Assembly (NCBI GenBank): GCA_947492995.1
Contig: CANLOU010000001.1
Location: 939,001-1,003,000 of the forward strand
DNA from: an uncultured Litoreibacter sp.
GTDB lineage: Bacteria > Pseudomonadota > Alphaproteobacteria > Rhodobacterales > Rhodobacteraceae
Length of the DNA: 64,000 bases
Direction of reading: 5' to 3'
The position numbers were made by a program, and so were the translations under genes. This document shows, in pieces, positions 21,316-30,979 of the stretch (positions are counted from its first letter, which is position 1; each line of letters begins with the position of its first letter). The notes under the pieces are model-generated. The model did no database searches. It had not been told where the DNA came from and saw only the letters and a list, made by a program, of their open reading frames with translations.

Positions 21316-22860
21316 ATGAAAGATTCCAACACAAAGACTTTCGACAACCGAGCTATCGTCATTGGCGCAGGCCTTGGCGGGCTGTCTGCCGCTATGCGGC
21401 TAGGTGCGAAAGGGTATGCTGTCACCGTGCTCGACCGGCTTGACCGGGTCGGGGGGCGTGGCAGTTCGATCAGCCAAGATGGGCATCGGTTCGATCTTGG
21501 ACCGACGATTGTAACGGTACCTCAGGTGTTTGAGCAGCTTTGGGCTGATTGCGGCCATGACTTCCATGCGGATGTTGATCTGCGGCCTATCGAGCCGTTT
21601 TACGAAATTCGATGGCCCGACGGGACCCGTTTCGAGGCCCATCAAGACACAGACCGGATGAAGGCGGAGATCGCGAAAATTAACCCGAGCGACGTGCCTG
21701 GCTACGAACGATTCCTCGTCGATTCACACAAGCGCTACGTTGTCGGTTTCGAGGGGATGTTGACCAAGCCGATGCATCGCCTGTGGGAAACGATCAAGGT
21801 CTTGCCGCTTTTTGCATGGTTGCGTGCGGATAGGTCGATTTATGGGTTGGCGAAATCTCGGGTCAAAGATGAACGACTTCGGATGGCGCTGTCTTTTCAT
21901 CCATTGTTCATCGGGGGCGATCCGACGCATGTGACATCGATGTATGCGCTTGTGGCGCATCTCGAAAAAGAATTTGGCGTGCATTACGCGATCGGTGGCG
22001 TTCAGGCTATCGCGGATGCGATGGCATCAGTGGTCCGAAGCCAGGGCGGCAGCGTATTGCATGAGACTGAAGTTGACGAAATCCATGTTGAAGATGGCCA
22101 TGCTACAGGTGTGACGCTCGTATCCGGCGAAAGACTAGATGCACCCTTGGTGGTCAGTAATGCCGATGCCGGTCACACCTATGACCACCTGCTTCGTAAT
22201 CACAAGCGGCGGCGTTGGACCTCGGCTAAGCTGAAGAAAAAAAGCTGGTCGATGGGCCTCTACGTTTGGTATTTTGGAACCAAGGGCACCGCCAAGAATT
22301 GGCCTGACCTTGGTCACCATACGATCCTGAATGGACCTAGGTTTACTGGGTTGCTCAAGGATATTTTCACGAAGGGCAAGCTGTCTGATGACATGAGCCT
22401 TTATATTCACCGCCCCGCCATAACAGACCCTAACGTAGCCCCAGAAGGTGATGACACCTTCTATGTGTTGTCCCCAGTTCCACATCTTGGTTGGAAAGAC
22501 TCTGTCGAGTGGGAAGCCGAAGAACCGATCTACCGCGAAAAGGTTGCGGCAGTTTTAGAAGAGGTGATGCCCGGCTTCCGCGAGAAAATCTCGACTGAAC
22601 TGGTATTCACGCCTGAGACGTTCCGGGATCGGTATTTGTCGCCGCATGGATGCGGCTTTTCTATTGAACCACGCATATTGCAAAGCGCATGGTTTCGCCC
22701 TCACAATGTAAGCGAAGAAGCTAAGGGCCTGTTTCTTGTGGGGGCTGGCACGCACCCGGGGGCTGGCCTGCCAGGCGTGGTCTCTAGTGCCGAAGTCGTT
22801 GCCAAACTTGTGCCAGACGCACCTGTCGTGGAAACCCGAACCCGGATGGCTGCTGAATGA
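21316..22860 (+). CDS. crtI: Phytoene desaturase CrtI
   Basis: CrtI is an FAD-dependent desaturase that converts phytoene to neurosporene (three-step type in spheroidene producers). The protein has 514 residues. The dinucleotide-binding motif VIGAGLGGLSAAMRLGAKG lies near residues 16-34, and the C-terminal signature FLVGAGTHPGAGLPGV is typical of carotenoid desaturases. The ribosome-binding site is weak. The stop overlaps crtB as ATGA, so the two are translationally coupled. Confidence 0.96.
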   Translation: MKDSNTKTFDNRAIVIGAGLGGLSAAMRLGAKGYAVTVLDRLDRVGGRGSSISQDGHRFDLGPTIVTVPQVFEQLWADCGHDFHADVDLRPIEPFYEIRWPDGTRFEAHQDTDRMKAEIAKINPSDVPGYERFLVDSHKRYVVGFEGMLTKPMHRLWETIKVLPLFAWLRADRSIYGLAKSRVKDERLRMALSFHPLFIGGDPTHVTSMYALVAHLEKEFGVHYAIGGVQAIADAMASVVRSQGGSVLHETEVDEIHVEDGHATGVTLVSGERLDAPLVVSNADAGHTYDHLLRNHKRRRWTSAKLKKKSWSMGLYVWYFGTKGTAKNWPDLGHHTILNGPRFTGLLKDIFTKGKLSDDMSLYIHRPAITDPNVAPEGDDTFYVLSPVPHLGWKDSVEWEAEEPIYREKVAAVLEEVMPGFREKISTELVFTPETFRDRYLSPHGCGFSIEPRILQSAWFRPHNVSEEAKGLFLVGAGTHPGAGLPGVVSSAEVVAKLVPDAPVVETRTRMAAE

Positions 22861-23900
22861 TTGACCCAAAAGACCTTGAGCACTGCAAAAACGTGATCCG
22901 AACGGGGTCGCTGTCTTTTCATGCGGCGTCGAAATTGTTGCCAGCAAATGTGCGCGATCCGGCGTTGGCGCTTTATGCGTTTTGCCGGCTGGCTGATGAC
23001 GAAGTTGACGAAGGCAACCACAAAGGGCGGGCTGTCCTCGATCTGCGGGATCGCCTTGATCTGGCTTATGCTGGCACGCCCCGGAACGCGCCTGAGGACA
23101 GGGCATTTGCCGCGATCGTAGACGAATTCGATATGCCCCGTGCGCTTCCCGAAGCGCTTCTTGAGGGATTGGCGTGGGACGCGATGGAACAACGCTACGA
23201 CACCCTGTCCGGCGTTCGGGATTATTCCGCACGCGTCGCGTCCGCCGTTGGTGCAATGATGTGCGTTTTGATGCGGGTCAGGGATGCCAATGCCTTGGCA
23301 CGCGCGTGCGACCTGGGTGTTGCGATGCAGCTGACCAATATCGCCCGTGATGTGGGAGAAGACGCGCGGGCGGGACGGATTTACCTGCCATTGGATTGGT
23401 TCGCTGAGGCCGGGATTGATGTCGACGATTTCCTTCACCACCCAACCGCGTCGCCTGAAATTCGTCGGTTCGTTCGAAGTCTGTTGGCTGAGGCACATCG
23501 TTTGTACATTCGCTCCGAAGCGGGCATCGGATCACTGCCGCGCGGCGCAAGGTCTGGGATATTTGCTGCGCGCTACATTTATGCGGGGATCAGCGGCGCG
23601 GTGCGCAAAAACGGCTTCGACAGCGTTACGATGCGCGGGCGCACGACAAAGGCCCAGAAGATTGCATTGATCGGGAAGGCGGCCCTGCGCGCCGCAGGGA
23701 CCACCATCTTGCCGCAGTCTCCGGTGATCTTGGCGAAACCCTTGCCCGAAGTTCAGTTCCTTGTTGATGCGGCAGCCAACGGTCCGGCGCGCGCCGATCG
23801 TTGGCAGGAAACACGAACGGGCTCTTTGCTGAACGTGCTGGCGGAACTGAAATCGCAGGAAGACGCAAACCGGGGCGCAACCGGGGTTGCGGCAGAGTAA
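22857..23900 (+). CDS. crtB: Phytoene synthase CrtB
   Basis: CrtB condenses two geranylgeranyl diphosphates head-to-head into phytoene. It has 347 residues. The two Asp-rich motifs are visible as RLADDEVDE (about residues 43-51) and NIARDVGEDARAGRIYLP (about 160-178). It overlaps crtI by four bases. tspO follows 22 bases after the stop. Confidence 0.96.
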   Translation: MIDPKDLEHCKNVIRTGSLSFHAASKLLPANVRDPALALYAFCRLADDEVDEGNHKGRAVLDLRDRLDLAYAGTPRNAPEDRAFAAIVDEFDMPRALPEALLEGLAWDAMEQRYDTLSGVRDYSARVASAVGAMMCVLMRVRDANALARACDLGVAMQLTNIARDVGEDARAGRIYLPLDWFAEAGIDVDDFLHHPTASPEIRRFVRSLLAEAHRLYIRSEAGIGSLPRGARSGIFAARYIYAGISGAVRKNGFDSVTMRGRTTKAQKIALIGKAALRAAGTTILPQSPVILAKPLPEVQFLVDAAANGPARADRWQETRTGSLLNVLAELKSQEDANRGATGVAAE

Positions 23901-23922
23901 GCGTCACAACTAGGGTGCGGCC

Positions 23923-24402
23923 ATGGACTTATTATTTTTCTCGATCTTCTTTGTGTCTTGTGCAGCAGCCGGTGCGACCGGCGCAGCGTTTCCGCCGGGA
24001 GACTGGTACAAGACCCTAAACAAGCCGAGCTGGACGCCGCCGGACTGGGTATTTCCTGTCGCCTGGACGTCCATATATCTGTTGATCTCGTTTGCTGGCG
24101 CGCGTGTGGCGGTGATTGAGGGCAATGGCTACGCTCTTGGGTTTTGGGCCATGCAGCTTGGTTTCAGCACTCTTTGGAGCCCCGTGTTCTTTGGGCTTCG
24201 CAGGCTGCGCGGGGCTTTGATTGTGATGGTCCCATTGTGGCTGGCGGTGCTGGCCGCAACGGTCAGCAACTTTCAGCTGGATCTATGGGCGGGCCTTGCC
24301 TTCGTTCCGTACCTGATCTGGGTCACTGTTGCGGCTGCTTTGAATTTTACCGTCGCGCAGATGAACCCTGACCAAAAGCCCTTGGATTTGGCGAATCTCT
24401 AA
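23923..24402 (+). CDS. tspO: TspO/MBR family tryptophan-rich sensory protein (CrtK)
   Basis: TspO is a 159-residue outer-membrane-type protein with five hydrophobic helices and many tryptophans, including the motif KPSWTPPDWVFPVAW. In Rhodobacter sphaeroides TspO represses carotenoid and bacteriochlorophyll genes in response to oxygen and binds porphyrins. Its place after crtB is the usual crtIBK order. Its stop codon overlaps that of convergent crtC in the bases CTAA. Confidence 0.95.
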   Translation: MDLLFFSIFFVSCAAAGATGAAFPPGDWYKTLNKPSWTPPDWVFPVAWTSIYLLISFAGARVAVIEGNGYALGFWAMQLGFSTLWSPVFFGLRRLRGALIVMVPLWLAVLAATVSNFQLDLWAGLAFVPYLIWVTVAAALNFTVAQMNPDQKPLDLANL

Positions 24403-25613
24403 AACGACCACTTGGCGCGGCGCGGAACACGAACAGCCAGCATTGGTTTAAGCAACGGGTTGCCGTAACGGACCAGATCCAACGCTTCGTGGACGCCCTG
24501 TACTGTCTCTCCGTTTACCTGAGTCTCAACAACGGACCGGGAATAAAACGGTGCATCAAGCATGGGTTTGATTTGTCTGGGCGTAACGCCGCTATCCGCG
24601 CGCGTTTCACGGCGCAGCGCCCAAAGCGTCCTTTTGAATGGGGTCTTCGCTGGGGCGGAAATCGTGGTTGCATGTCCGCTTGGGTCAAATGCGACTGCGG
24701 CGTCCAACGCCGTGCCATCTTTCCTGTCCGCATCATAAAAGCAGGTTGAACCATCCTTCGTGGGGAAGCGGCCCCACGTCCAATAGCTGAAGTCCTGTTC
24801 AAGCGGGCGTACCCCGAAATTAGCGTCAAAATAGCCGTGTCCGTCAAATTGCCACCCCTTTGCTTCAAGATTGACGTTGATACGCGACGTTGGCGCAAAG
24901 GGACGCCAGACATGTGCGCCGTCTTTGGTGAGTGGCAATTCCACGTTGGTAATTGCGCTTGGCGTGACAGTCATCTCTCCACGCACGCGGGACACCAGCG
25001 GCAGGGAAGAGATTTCATTGATAGAGATGACCAGTTTTGATCCGGTCCAACGTAAGCTGGAAGGCCCCACTTCGAAGGTATCGTTGCTTCGCCTAAGCGC
25101 CTGCTCGCCCCGGTCGGTCATGGTAAACCTGCCGCCCGGCCCGTATGTTGCGACGTTGATGCAGCAATTGTTGGCGGGGTTTCCGCGCCCGGACCAATGG
25201 TACCATGGCGAGAAAACTGATCCGATGAAGCCAATGACCGAGACGGCGCGCGTACCGTCGTCGCTTACGCCGTCGACATACCACCACGCGTAACCCCTCG
25301 GTGGGACGTCGATGTCAAAGTTAGGTCGCTCAGCATCGCCTCTGCCGCGTGCTGCGCGGAGAGCGTCGCCATCGGAACCCCCGCCCCCGGATGCGCTCCG
25401 CCGCCCACCAGATACAGCCCCCTCATTCGGGTCCGCGCGGTCGGGCGTTTGAACGCTGCCATCAGGCCATGTGGGGAACGCCCGTAAAGTGACCCGTTCG
25501 ACATTGGAAACATCTGTTCGAATTCGGTGGGCATCGTCAGCGTCTGTGGCCCCGGTTGAGGGCTGAAGGTTAGCCCGAACTTTGCGAGCCGATTGAAAAC
25601 CAGTGTCTGACAT
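24399..25613 (-). CDS. crtC: Hydroxyneurosporene synthase (carotenoid 1,2-hydratase) CrtC, start uncertain
   Basis: CrtC adds water to the C-1,2 double bond of neurosporene. The conserved domain begins near base 25330 with FDIDVPPRGYAWWYVDG and continues with IGSVFSPWYHWSGRGNPANN, giving about 305-310 residues to the stop. No ATG, GTG or TTG occurs in this frame between that point and the ATG at 25613. That ATG has a purine-rich GAGAGG five bases upstream but lies deep inside crtD and would add some 95 unrelated residues. The true start may therefore be a non-standard codon, with translation coupled to crtD. The stated left-hand extension should be read as an outer limit. Confidence 0.85.
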   Translation of the reverse strand: MSDTGFQSARKVRANLQPSTGATDADDAHRIRTDVSNVERVTLRAFPTWPDGSVQTPDRADPNEGAVSGGRRSASGGGGSDGDALRAARGRGDAERPNFDIDVPPRGYAWWYVDGVSDDGTRAVSVIGFIGSVFSPWYHWSGRGNPANNCCINVATYGPGGRFTMTDRGEQALRRSNDTFEVGPSSLRWTGSKLVISINEISSLPLVSRVRGEMTVTPSAITNVELPLTKDGAHVWRPFAPTSRINVNLEAKGWQFDGHGYFDANFGVRPLEQDFSYWTWGRFPTKDGSTCFYDADRKDGTALDAAVAFDPSGHATTISAPAKTPFKRTLWALRRETRADSGVTPRQIKPMLDAPFYSRSVVETQVNGETVQGVHEALDLVRYGNPLLKPMLAVRVPRRAKWSF

Positions 25614-26782
25614 TGCTGCCTCTCTTTCTCGTTCGGGGGCATGTGGTCGTCGACAGGCGCGCCATTCATGATGATTTCGAACCGCTCTTCGCCCTTTGGG
25701 GTTGCGCTCCCAAACCGATCCTGCGCGCAAATGTAGAGCGTTGGATCATGCGGCATGCGCCCGTCTTTCAATGGCCCGAATTCGCTGTTTGGAGTATCCC
25801 CGAAAAATACCGTATGCGCTGCAAGGTCGACGCCATCTGCCTTGGCGGCAAATGCATGGACAAACGCAGACAGGCTGCGGGGGGTTGTTGCTGGTTCTGA
25901 AACCGAAGTCTGCACTGTCTCACCAAGCGCACCGGTATAAAGCGCGCGTGGATCACCGTTGAACAGAATCTGATCGGCTTCGATGCGTTTGCCGTCAACA
26001 TGGATTGCGCCGGTTTCGATCCGCGTTACAGGGGTGTCGTAGTGGAAGGTTGCACCGAATTGGGTAGCAAGACCTTCGATGGCTTGCGCAAGCCTGTGCA
26101 TCCCCCCGACCACATGCCAGACCCCTTGCGCCTCTGCATGCCAGATCAGGCCAAGGATGGATGGGGATGCGTCAGGCCTGCCACCAACATAAGTTGCGTA
26201 GCGGCCGAACAGCTGTGCCAGCTTGGGTTCGCTGAATTGCTGAGCCAACATTTGTGACAATGTCTGATGTGGTGCCATGTCTTTCAGAAGCGAAGGGGTC
26301 GTCATCACACGACTGGCTAGCTCAAGCTGCGAGGGTTTGGCGGCGCGCATCATTGGCGCTTCGAACGCGTCGTACAAACGCTCTGCGCGACCGGCGAAGG
26401 CGTCAAATTCTTTTGCGGCGCGTTTTCCGAAGGCCAGCGCTACGTTCTCGACGCTCTGGCTATGGTCAGCCATCAAATCCAATGACGTGCCATCAGACCA
26501 CAGATGCCGTGCCAGCATCGCTTCTTTGCGCAAGGTGACGTGGTCTTCCAACCTTGTGCCGACATCTGCGAAAAGCTGGTCAAAGACGGGCTTCATCGTC
26601 AACACAGTCGGCCCGGCATCAACAGGCCCAGCAACAGACGACATCGTGCGCATCTTTCCGCCGGGGCCCGGATGGGCTTCGAAAACAGACACCTTTAGCC
26701 CCGCATGCGCCAGCCGCAAAGCGGCGGCTAGGCCACCGATCCCTGCGCCGATAACTGCGATATGTGGTGTGGGTGTGGGCAT
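25265..26782 (-). CDS. crtD: Methoxyneurosporene dehydrogenase (1-hydroxycarotenoid 3,4-desaturase) CrtD
   Basis: CrtD introduces the 3,4 double bond into hydroxylated carotenoids. From the ATG at 26782 (MPTPTPH) it has 505 residues. The N-terminal FAD motif IAVIGAGIGGLAAALRLAHA and the C-terminal LVGGGAHPGAGVPMA match the CrtI/CrtD family. The last 20 or so codons overlap the conserved start of CrtC in another frame. It is divergent from crtE across a region with two PpsR-type boxes. Confidence 0.95.
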   Translation of the reverse strand: MPTPTPHIAVIGAGIGGLAAALRLAHAGLKVSVFEAHPGPGGKMRTMSSVAGPVDAGPTVLTMKPVFDQLFADVGTRLEDHVTLRKEAMLARHLWSDGTSLDLMADHSQSVENVALAFGKRAAKEFDAFAGRAERLYDAFEAPMMRAAKPSQLELASRVMTTPSLLKDMAPHQTLSQMLAQQFSEPKLAQLFGRYATYVGGRPDASPSILGLIWHAEAQGVWHVVGGMHRLAQAIEGLATQFGATFHYDTPVTRIETGAIHVDGKRIEADQILFNGDPRALYTGALGETVQTSVSEPATTPRSLSAFVHAFAAKADGVDLAAHTVFFGDTPNSEFGPLKDGRMPHDPTLYICAQDRFGSATPKGEERFEIIMNGAPVDDHMPPNEKERQQCQTLVFNRLAKFGLTFSPQPGPQTLTMPTEFEQMFPMSNGSLYGRSPHGLMAAFKRPTARTRMRGLYLVGGGAHPGAGVPMATLSAQHAAEAMLSDLTLTSTSHRGVTRGGMSTA

Positions 26783-26831
26783 CCGATGATAACGGCCTCT
26801 AAGTTGCGGGCGTTGACAGCCACCCATAATC

Positions 26832-26849
26832 TGTCCACTTTAGTTGACA
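26832..26849. promoter_or_regulatory. PpsR/CrtJ-type operator 1 between crtD and crtE
   Basis: TGTCCACTTTAGTTGACA fits TGT-N12-ACA with GACA in the right half-site. It is 50 bases upstream of the crtD start and 25 bases from the next box. Confidence 0.8.
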
Positions 26850-26856
26850 CATGTAG

Positions 26857-26874
26857 TGTAATCAATAAATTACA
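26857..26874. promoter_or_regulatory. PpsR/CrtJ-type operator 2 between crtD and crtE
   Basis: TGTAATCAATAAATTACA is the most symmetric of the boxes in this window, with six perfectly paired bases in each arm. It lies 26 bases upstream of the crtE start, next to a strong GGAGGGAG ribosome-binding site. Confidence 0.82.
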
Positions 26875-26899
26875 CACGAGAGATTGGAGGGAGAATCGC

Positions 26900-27784
26900 A
26901 TGGTCTTTGCAAAACGGATCGACGCCGCAATCACCAACGCGATCAAAGCAGGGCAAGTAGCCCCCTCTCCAAGTAAGTTGGCCTCCGCGCTGCACTACAC
27001 TGTCACACCGGGCGGTGCCCGCATCCGCCCCACAATTCTTCAAAGTGTTGCCGCGGCCTGTGGCGACGACAAGCCGGAATTAACCGATGCGGCCTCTGCC
27101 GCATTGGAGCTGATACATTGCGCATCTTTGGTGCATGACGATCTTCCATGTTTTGATGACGCCGACACGCGGCGCGGCAAGCCCGCTGTCCACAAGGCGT
27201 TCGGAGAACCCATAGCCGTACTGACGGGCGACAGCCTTATCATCATGGCGTTTCAAGTGTTGGCCAAAGTGGCGCATTTGGACCCGGTGCGCGTTGCAAA
27301 TCTCATGATGGTGCTTGCGAACCGGACCGGCATGCCAAACGGCATCTGCGCCGGGCAGGGTTGGGAAAGCGAAGAAGAGGTTGATCTGTCGGCCTATCAT
27401 CGCGCCAAGACGGGCGCGTTGTTCATTGCCGCGACCCAGATGGGTGCGATTGCTGCCGGGCAAGACGCCGAGCATTGGGAAGAGCTTGGCGCGCGTATCG
27501 GGGAGGCCTTTCAGGTCGCTGATGATCTGCGTGATGCGCTTTATGATGAAGAAACTTTGGGCAAGCCGGTCGGGCAAGATGACCTGCATGGCCGACCGAA
27601 CGCAGTGACTGAACTGGGCATTGAAGGCGCCATAACGCGGATGCGGGAAATTTTGGGCGGTGCTATTTCGTCCATTCCCAGATGCCCCGGCGAAGCAATG
27701 CTGGCCAAGATGGTCAACGCGCAGGCTGAGGTTCTGACCCCGATTAAATGGCGCGCGACGCAGGCCACCGTTCCGGGCGAGTAG
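26900..27784 (+). CDS. crtE: Geranylgeranyl diphosphate synthase CrtE
   Basis: CrtE makes geranylgeranyl diphosphate, used for carotenoids and, through BchG and BchP, for the bacteriochlorophyll tail. The start at 26900 (MVFAKRIDAAI) follows GGAGGGAG and gives 294 residues. The first Asp-rich motif is DDLPCFDDADTRRG and the second is DDLRDALYDEE. crtF follows directly and is probably coupled. Confidence 0.96.
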   Translation: MVFAKRIDAAITNAIKAGQVAPSPSKLASALHYTVTPGGARIRPTILQSVAAACGDDKPELTDAASAALELIHCASLVHDDLPCFDDADTRRGKPAVHKAFGEPIAVLTGDSLIIMAFQVLAKVAHLDPVRVANLMMVLANRTGMPNGICAGQGWESEEEVDLSAYHRAKTGALFIAATQMGAIAAGQDAEHWEELGARIGEAFQVADDLRDALYDEETLGKPVGQDDLHGRPNAVTELGIEGAITRMREILGGAISSIPRCPGEAMLAKMVNAQAEVLTPIKWRATQATVPGE

Positions 27785-27786
27785 CC

Positions 27787-28917
27787 TTGAGCGCCGAACC
27801 CACCAACATCCCGATCTCATCCCGACGGCCCGCTCTTGCGGGCTGGTCCAATCGCCTCATTGCCTCGCGTCGTTTTCAGAAATGGGCGGCCCATTTCCCG
27901 CTGACCAAGCGGCTGGTTCGCCGCGAGGGAGAGGCGTTATTCGATCTACTTGCCGGGTTCTGCCATTCGCAGATTTTGATGGCATTGGTGAAGTTCGACA
28001 TTTTGAGCATCTTGATGGATGCCCCGCAAACGGCCCGTGCATTGGCGCATCGCGCCTCCGTTCCCGAAGACCGTATGATCGTCCTACTGCGCGCCGCGGT
28101 GTCACTTGGTTTGCTCAAGAAGAAGCGCGGTGATCGCTACCATCTCAGCCGGACGGGCGCGGCGCTTGTCGGGGTGCCGGGGTTGCCGCAAATGATCGCC
28201 CATCACGACGTGCTTTACCGTGATCTCAGCGACCCGGTGGCGTTCTTTCGGGGAGAGGTCGACACTGAACTGGCCGGGTTTTGGCCTTATGTCTTCGGTG
28301 GTGACATGGATCCCGTGGCCGCAGAAACCTATTCGGATCTCATGGCCCAAAGCCAGGTTTTGGTGTCCGAAGATACCTTGCGGACCGTCTCGTTCAAAGA
28401 CACCAAAGTATTGATGGACATTGGCGGAGGCACAGGCGCGTTTCTGACGGCAGCAGGTCAACAATATCGCAAACTCAAGTTGAAGCTGTTTGATCTTCCG
28501 CAGGTCGCTCCGGCAGCTGTCGCGAGATTTGCAGATGCTGGCATGTCTGAACGCGCGGAGGTTTTGCCCGGCTCATTTCGGGTGGGGACGATTCCCGAAG
28601 GTGCCGATACAATTTCTTTGGTTCGCGTGCTTTATGACCATTCCGACGAGACGGTTACTGACCTTCTGGCAAAGTGCTTCGCCGCGCTCCCAAGTGGTGG
28701 GACGCTCGTGATTTCGGAGCCAATGTCGGGTGGGGACGCGCCTGAACGGGCGACTGATGCCTATTTTGCGCTGTACACGATGGCGATGCGGACAGGGAAG
28801 ACGCGGTCTGCGGATGAAATTTCGGCCCTTTGTGCGAGCGCCGGCTTCGCGGAAATCCAAGTTTTTTCGGCCGCACGGCCCTTTGTGACGCGTTGTCTGA
28901 CGGCAAAAAAACTCTGA
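27787..28917 (+). CDS. crtF: Hydroxyneurosporene O-methyltransferase CrtF
   Basis: CrtF methylates the C-1 hydroxyl of carotenoids with S-adenosylmethionine. The TTG at 27787, three bases after the crtE stop, gives 376 residues; an ATG at 27748 inside crtE would add 13. The SAM site appears as MDIGGGTGAFLTA (about residues 210-222), after an N-terminal winged-helix-like dimerisation region. A pair of PpsR boxes separates it from bchC. Read-through into bchCXYZ-puf would form the known superoperon. Confidence 0.93.
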   Translation: MSAEPTNIPISSRRPALAGWSNRLIASRRFQKWAAHFPLTKRLVRREGEALFDLLAGFCHSQILMALVKFDILSILMDAPQTARALAHRASVPEDRMIVLLRAAVSLGLLKKKRGDRYHLSRTGAALVGVPGLPQMIAHHDVLYRDLSDPVAFFRGEVDTELAGFWPYVFGGDMDPVAAETYSDLMAQSQVLVSEDTLRTVSFKDTKVLMDIGGGTGAFLTAAGQQYRKLKLKLFDLPQVAPAAVARFADAGMSERAEVLPGSFRVGTIPEGADTISLVRVLYDHSDETVTDLLAKCFAALPSGGTLVISEPMSGGDAPERATDAYFALYTMAMRTGKTRSADEISALCASAGFAEIQVFSAARPFVTRCLTAKKL

Positions 28918-28926
28918 CATATCAAC

Positions 28927-28944
28927 TGTCCAATATAGTTGACA
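28927..28944. promoter_or_regulatory. PpsR/CrtJ-type operator 1 upstream of bchC
   Basis: TGTCCAATATAGTTGACA fits TGT-N12-ACA and nearly repeats the first crtD/crtE box. It starts ten bases after the crtF stop. Confidence 0.82.
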
Positions 28945-28952
28945 GACACAAG

Positions 28953-28970
28953 TGTCAGTTTTACCTTACA
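28953..28970. promoter_or_regulatory. PpsR/CrtJ-type operator 2 upstream of bchC
   Basis: TGTCAGTTTTACCTTACA fits TGT-N12-ACA. It lies 26 bases (centre to centre) from the first box and 69 bases upstream of the proposed bchC start. The close spacing resembles the classic Rhodobacter bchC promoter. Confidence 0.82.
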
Positions 28971-29039
28971 GTTAGAATGACAAGCCGCAGCCCGAGTCTC
29001 TCGTAAGCAAAGCGCGTCAAAATGAGTTCGGGGGAAGAA

Positions 29040-29981
29040 TTGCAAGCAACCGCTGTCACACTCAAAGGGCCGCAAGAATTGGCGCTTTCTGAGCTGAAGG
29101 TCACTGACCCTCAGGCAACGGATATTGTTGTTCGCGTTACCGAATCTGGAATCTCCACCGGCACCGAAAAGCTGTTTTGGACTGGCGAGATGCCGCCCTT
29201 CCCCGGAATGGGTTACCCGCTTGTGCCTGGATACGAGGCGGCTGGCGAAGTCGTTGAAGCGGGCTCTGAGACACATTTCAAGCCAGGTGACAGGGTCTTT
29301 GTTCCGGGCGCGAATTGCTACGAGGGTGCCTTTGGCCTGTTCGGCGGCGCATCCAGCCTGTTGGTCAGCGATGCGTCCCGCGCCATAAGGATTGATGAAG
29401 GCCACGGCCCCGAAGGCGCTTTGCTCGCTCTCGCCGCCACGGCCCGTCACGCTATCGCGGGCCCCAACAAACAGCTTCCCGACTTGATTGTCGGCCACGG
29501 TGTTCTGGGTCGCCTTCTGGCGCGGCTGACCGTGGCGGCAGGTGGCCCTGCGCCGACTGTTTGGGAAATTGATCCTTCGCGTCACGATGGTGCCGAAGGG
29601 TACGCAGTGACCACGCCCGATGCCGACACGCGCCGCGACTACATGTCTGTTTATGACGCGTCTGGCAGTGTCGACGTGCTGAATGATCTGGTCGGACGAA
29701 TCGCCAAAGACGGCGAGATCGTGCTTGCGGGGTTTTATACCGCGCCGATCAGCTTCGCTTTCCCGCCAGCGTTTATGAAGGAAGCGCGCTTCCGGATCGC
29801 GGCGGAATGGACGCCTGATGATCTGACCGCCACGCGGGGCTTGGTCGAAGCGGGCGCGCTCAGCCTTGATGGGCTGATTACACATACTTCGAAGGCCGCA
29901 GATGCGGCGCAGGCATATCAGACCGCGTTTACGGATGCGTCGTGCCTGAAAATGATCCTCGACTGGAAAGGTCACGCATGA
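29040..29981 (+). CDS. bchC: 2-desacetyl-2-hydroxyethyl bacteriochlorophyllide a dehydrogenase BchC
   Basis: BchC oxidises the C-3 hydroxyethyl group of bacteriochlorophyllide to acetyl. It belongs to the medium-chain dehydrogenase family. The TTG at 29040, right after GGGGAAGA, gives 313 residues and an N-terminus ([11 protein letters not shown]) like the family; the ATG at 29022 adds six and lacks a ribosome-binding site. The [12 protein letters not shown] motif marks the nucleotide-binding domain. The stop overlaps the bchX start as ATGA. Confidence 0.93.
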   Translation: MQATAVTLKGPQELALSELKVTDPQATDIVVRVTESGISTGTEKLFWTGEMPPFPGMGYPLVPGYEAAGEVVEAGSETHFKPGDRVFVPGANCYEGAFGLFGGASSLLVSDASRAIRIDEGHGPEGALLALAATARHAIAGPNKQLPDLIVGHGVLGRLLARLTVAAGGPAPTVWEIDPSRHDGAEGYAVTTPDADTRRDYMSVYDASGSVDVLNDLVGRIAKDGEIVLAGFYTAPISFAFPPAFMKEARFRIAAEWTPDDLTATRGLVEAGALSLDGLITHTSKAADAAQAYQTAFTDASCLKMILDWKGHA

Positions 29982-30979
29982 GCCTCGATGTTCCCAATCT
30001 GAAGACGTATGACAACAACCTGAAGGCGGAGGCGGCAGAGCCGACGCTTGAGGTTCCTCAATCCGAACCGACATCCAAAACGCAGATCATCGCGATCTAC
30101 GGCAAGGGCGGTATTGGCAAGTCTTTCACACTGGCGAACCTCAGCCATATGATGGCGGAGCAGGGCAAGCGCGTGCTGCTGATCGGCTGCGATCCAAAAT
30201 CTGACACCACGTCCCTGCTGTTCGGCGGCAAAGCCTGCCCAACCATTATCGAGACATCTTCGAAGAAGAAGCTGGCTGGTGAGGAAGTTAAAATCGGCGA
30301 CGTCTGCTTCAAGCGTGGCGGCGTTTTCGCGATGGAACTTGGCGGGCCAGAGGTTGGCCGCGGTTGCGGTGGTCGCGGGATCATCCACGGGTTTGAATTG
30401 CTCGAAAAGCTGGGCTTCCATGACTGGGACTTCGACTATGTCCTGCTGGATTTCCTTGGCGATGTGGTGTGTGGCGGCTTCGGGCTGCCGATTGCGCGCG
30501 ATATGGCGCAGAAAGTTATTCTGGTGGCCTCCAATGATCTCCAATCGCTTTACGTTGCTAACAATGTCTGTTCGGCAGTCGAATACTTCCGCAAGCTTGG
30601 TGGTAACGTTGGGGTGGCGGGCCTTGTCATCAACAAAGACGACGGAACCGGAGAAGCAGCAGCCTTCGCCGAAGCCGTAGACATCCCAATCCTTGCGGCG
30701 ATCCCGCAGGACGATGATTTGCGAAAGAAATCAGCAAATTACCAAATTGTTGGCACGGGCGAGTCCCAATGGGGCGACCTGTTTGCGGCGCTTGGCGACA
30801 ACGTCGCCGTGGCCCCTCCGGTGCGGCCAACACCTTTGGACCAAGACGGGCTTCTCGGCCTGTTTGATGCATCTGAAACTGGCGGCGATGTGGTGCTGGA
30901 ACCCGCAACTGACACAGACATGCGCGGCAAGAACGCGGCACCGAAAGAAAGCCTCGAAGTGGTATATGACGATGTTTGA
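29978..30979 (+). CDS. bchX: Chlorophyllide a reductase iron protein subunit X (BchX)
   Basis: BchX is the nitrogenase-iron-protein-like ATPase of chlorophyllide a oxidoreductase, which reduces ring B to give the bacteriochlorin. It has 333 residues with the P-loop [10 protein letters not shown] (residues 41-50) and cluster cysteines in GRGCGGRG and DVVCGGF. It is translationally coupled to bchC at its start. A 55-codon ORF overlaps its 3' end by eight bases before bchY begins. Confidence 0.97.
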   Translation: MSLDVPNLKTYDNNLKAEAAEPTLEVPQSEPTSKTQIIAIYGKGGIGKSFTLANLSHMMAEQGKRVLLIGCDPKSDTTSLLFGGKACPTIIETSSKKKLAGEEVKIGDVCFKRGGVFAMELGGPEVGRGCGGRGIIHGFELLEKLGFHDWDFDYVLLDFLGDVVCGGFGLPIARDMAQKVILVASNDLQSLYVANNVCSAVEYFRKLGGNVGVAGLVINKDDGTGEAAAFAEAVDIPILAAIPQDDDLRKKSANYQIVGTGESQWGDLFAALGDNVAVAPPVRPTPLDQDGLLGLFDASETGGDVVLEPATDTDMRGKNAAPKESLEVVYDDV

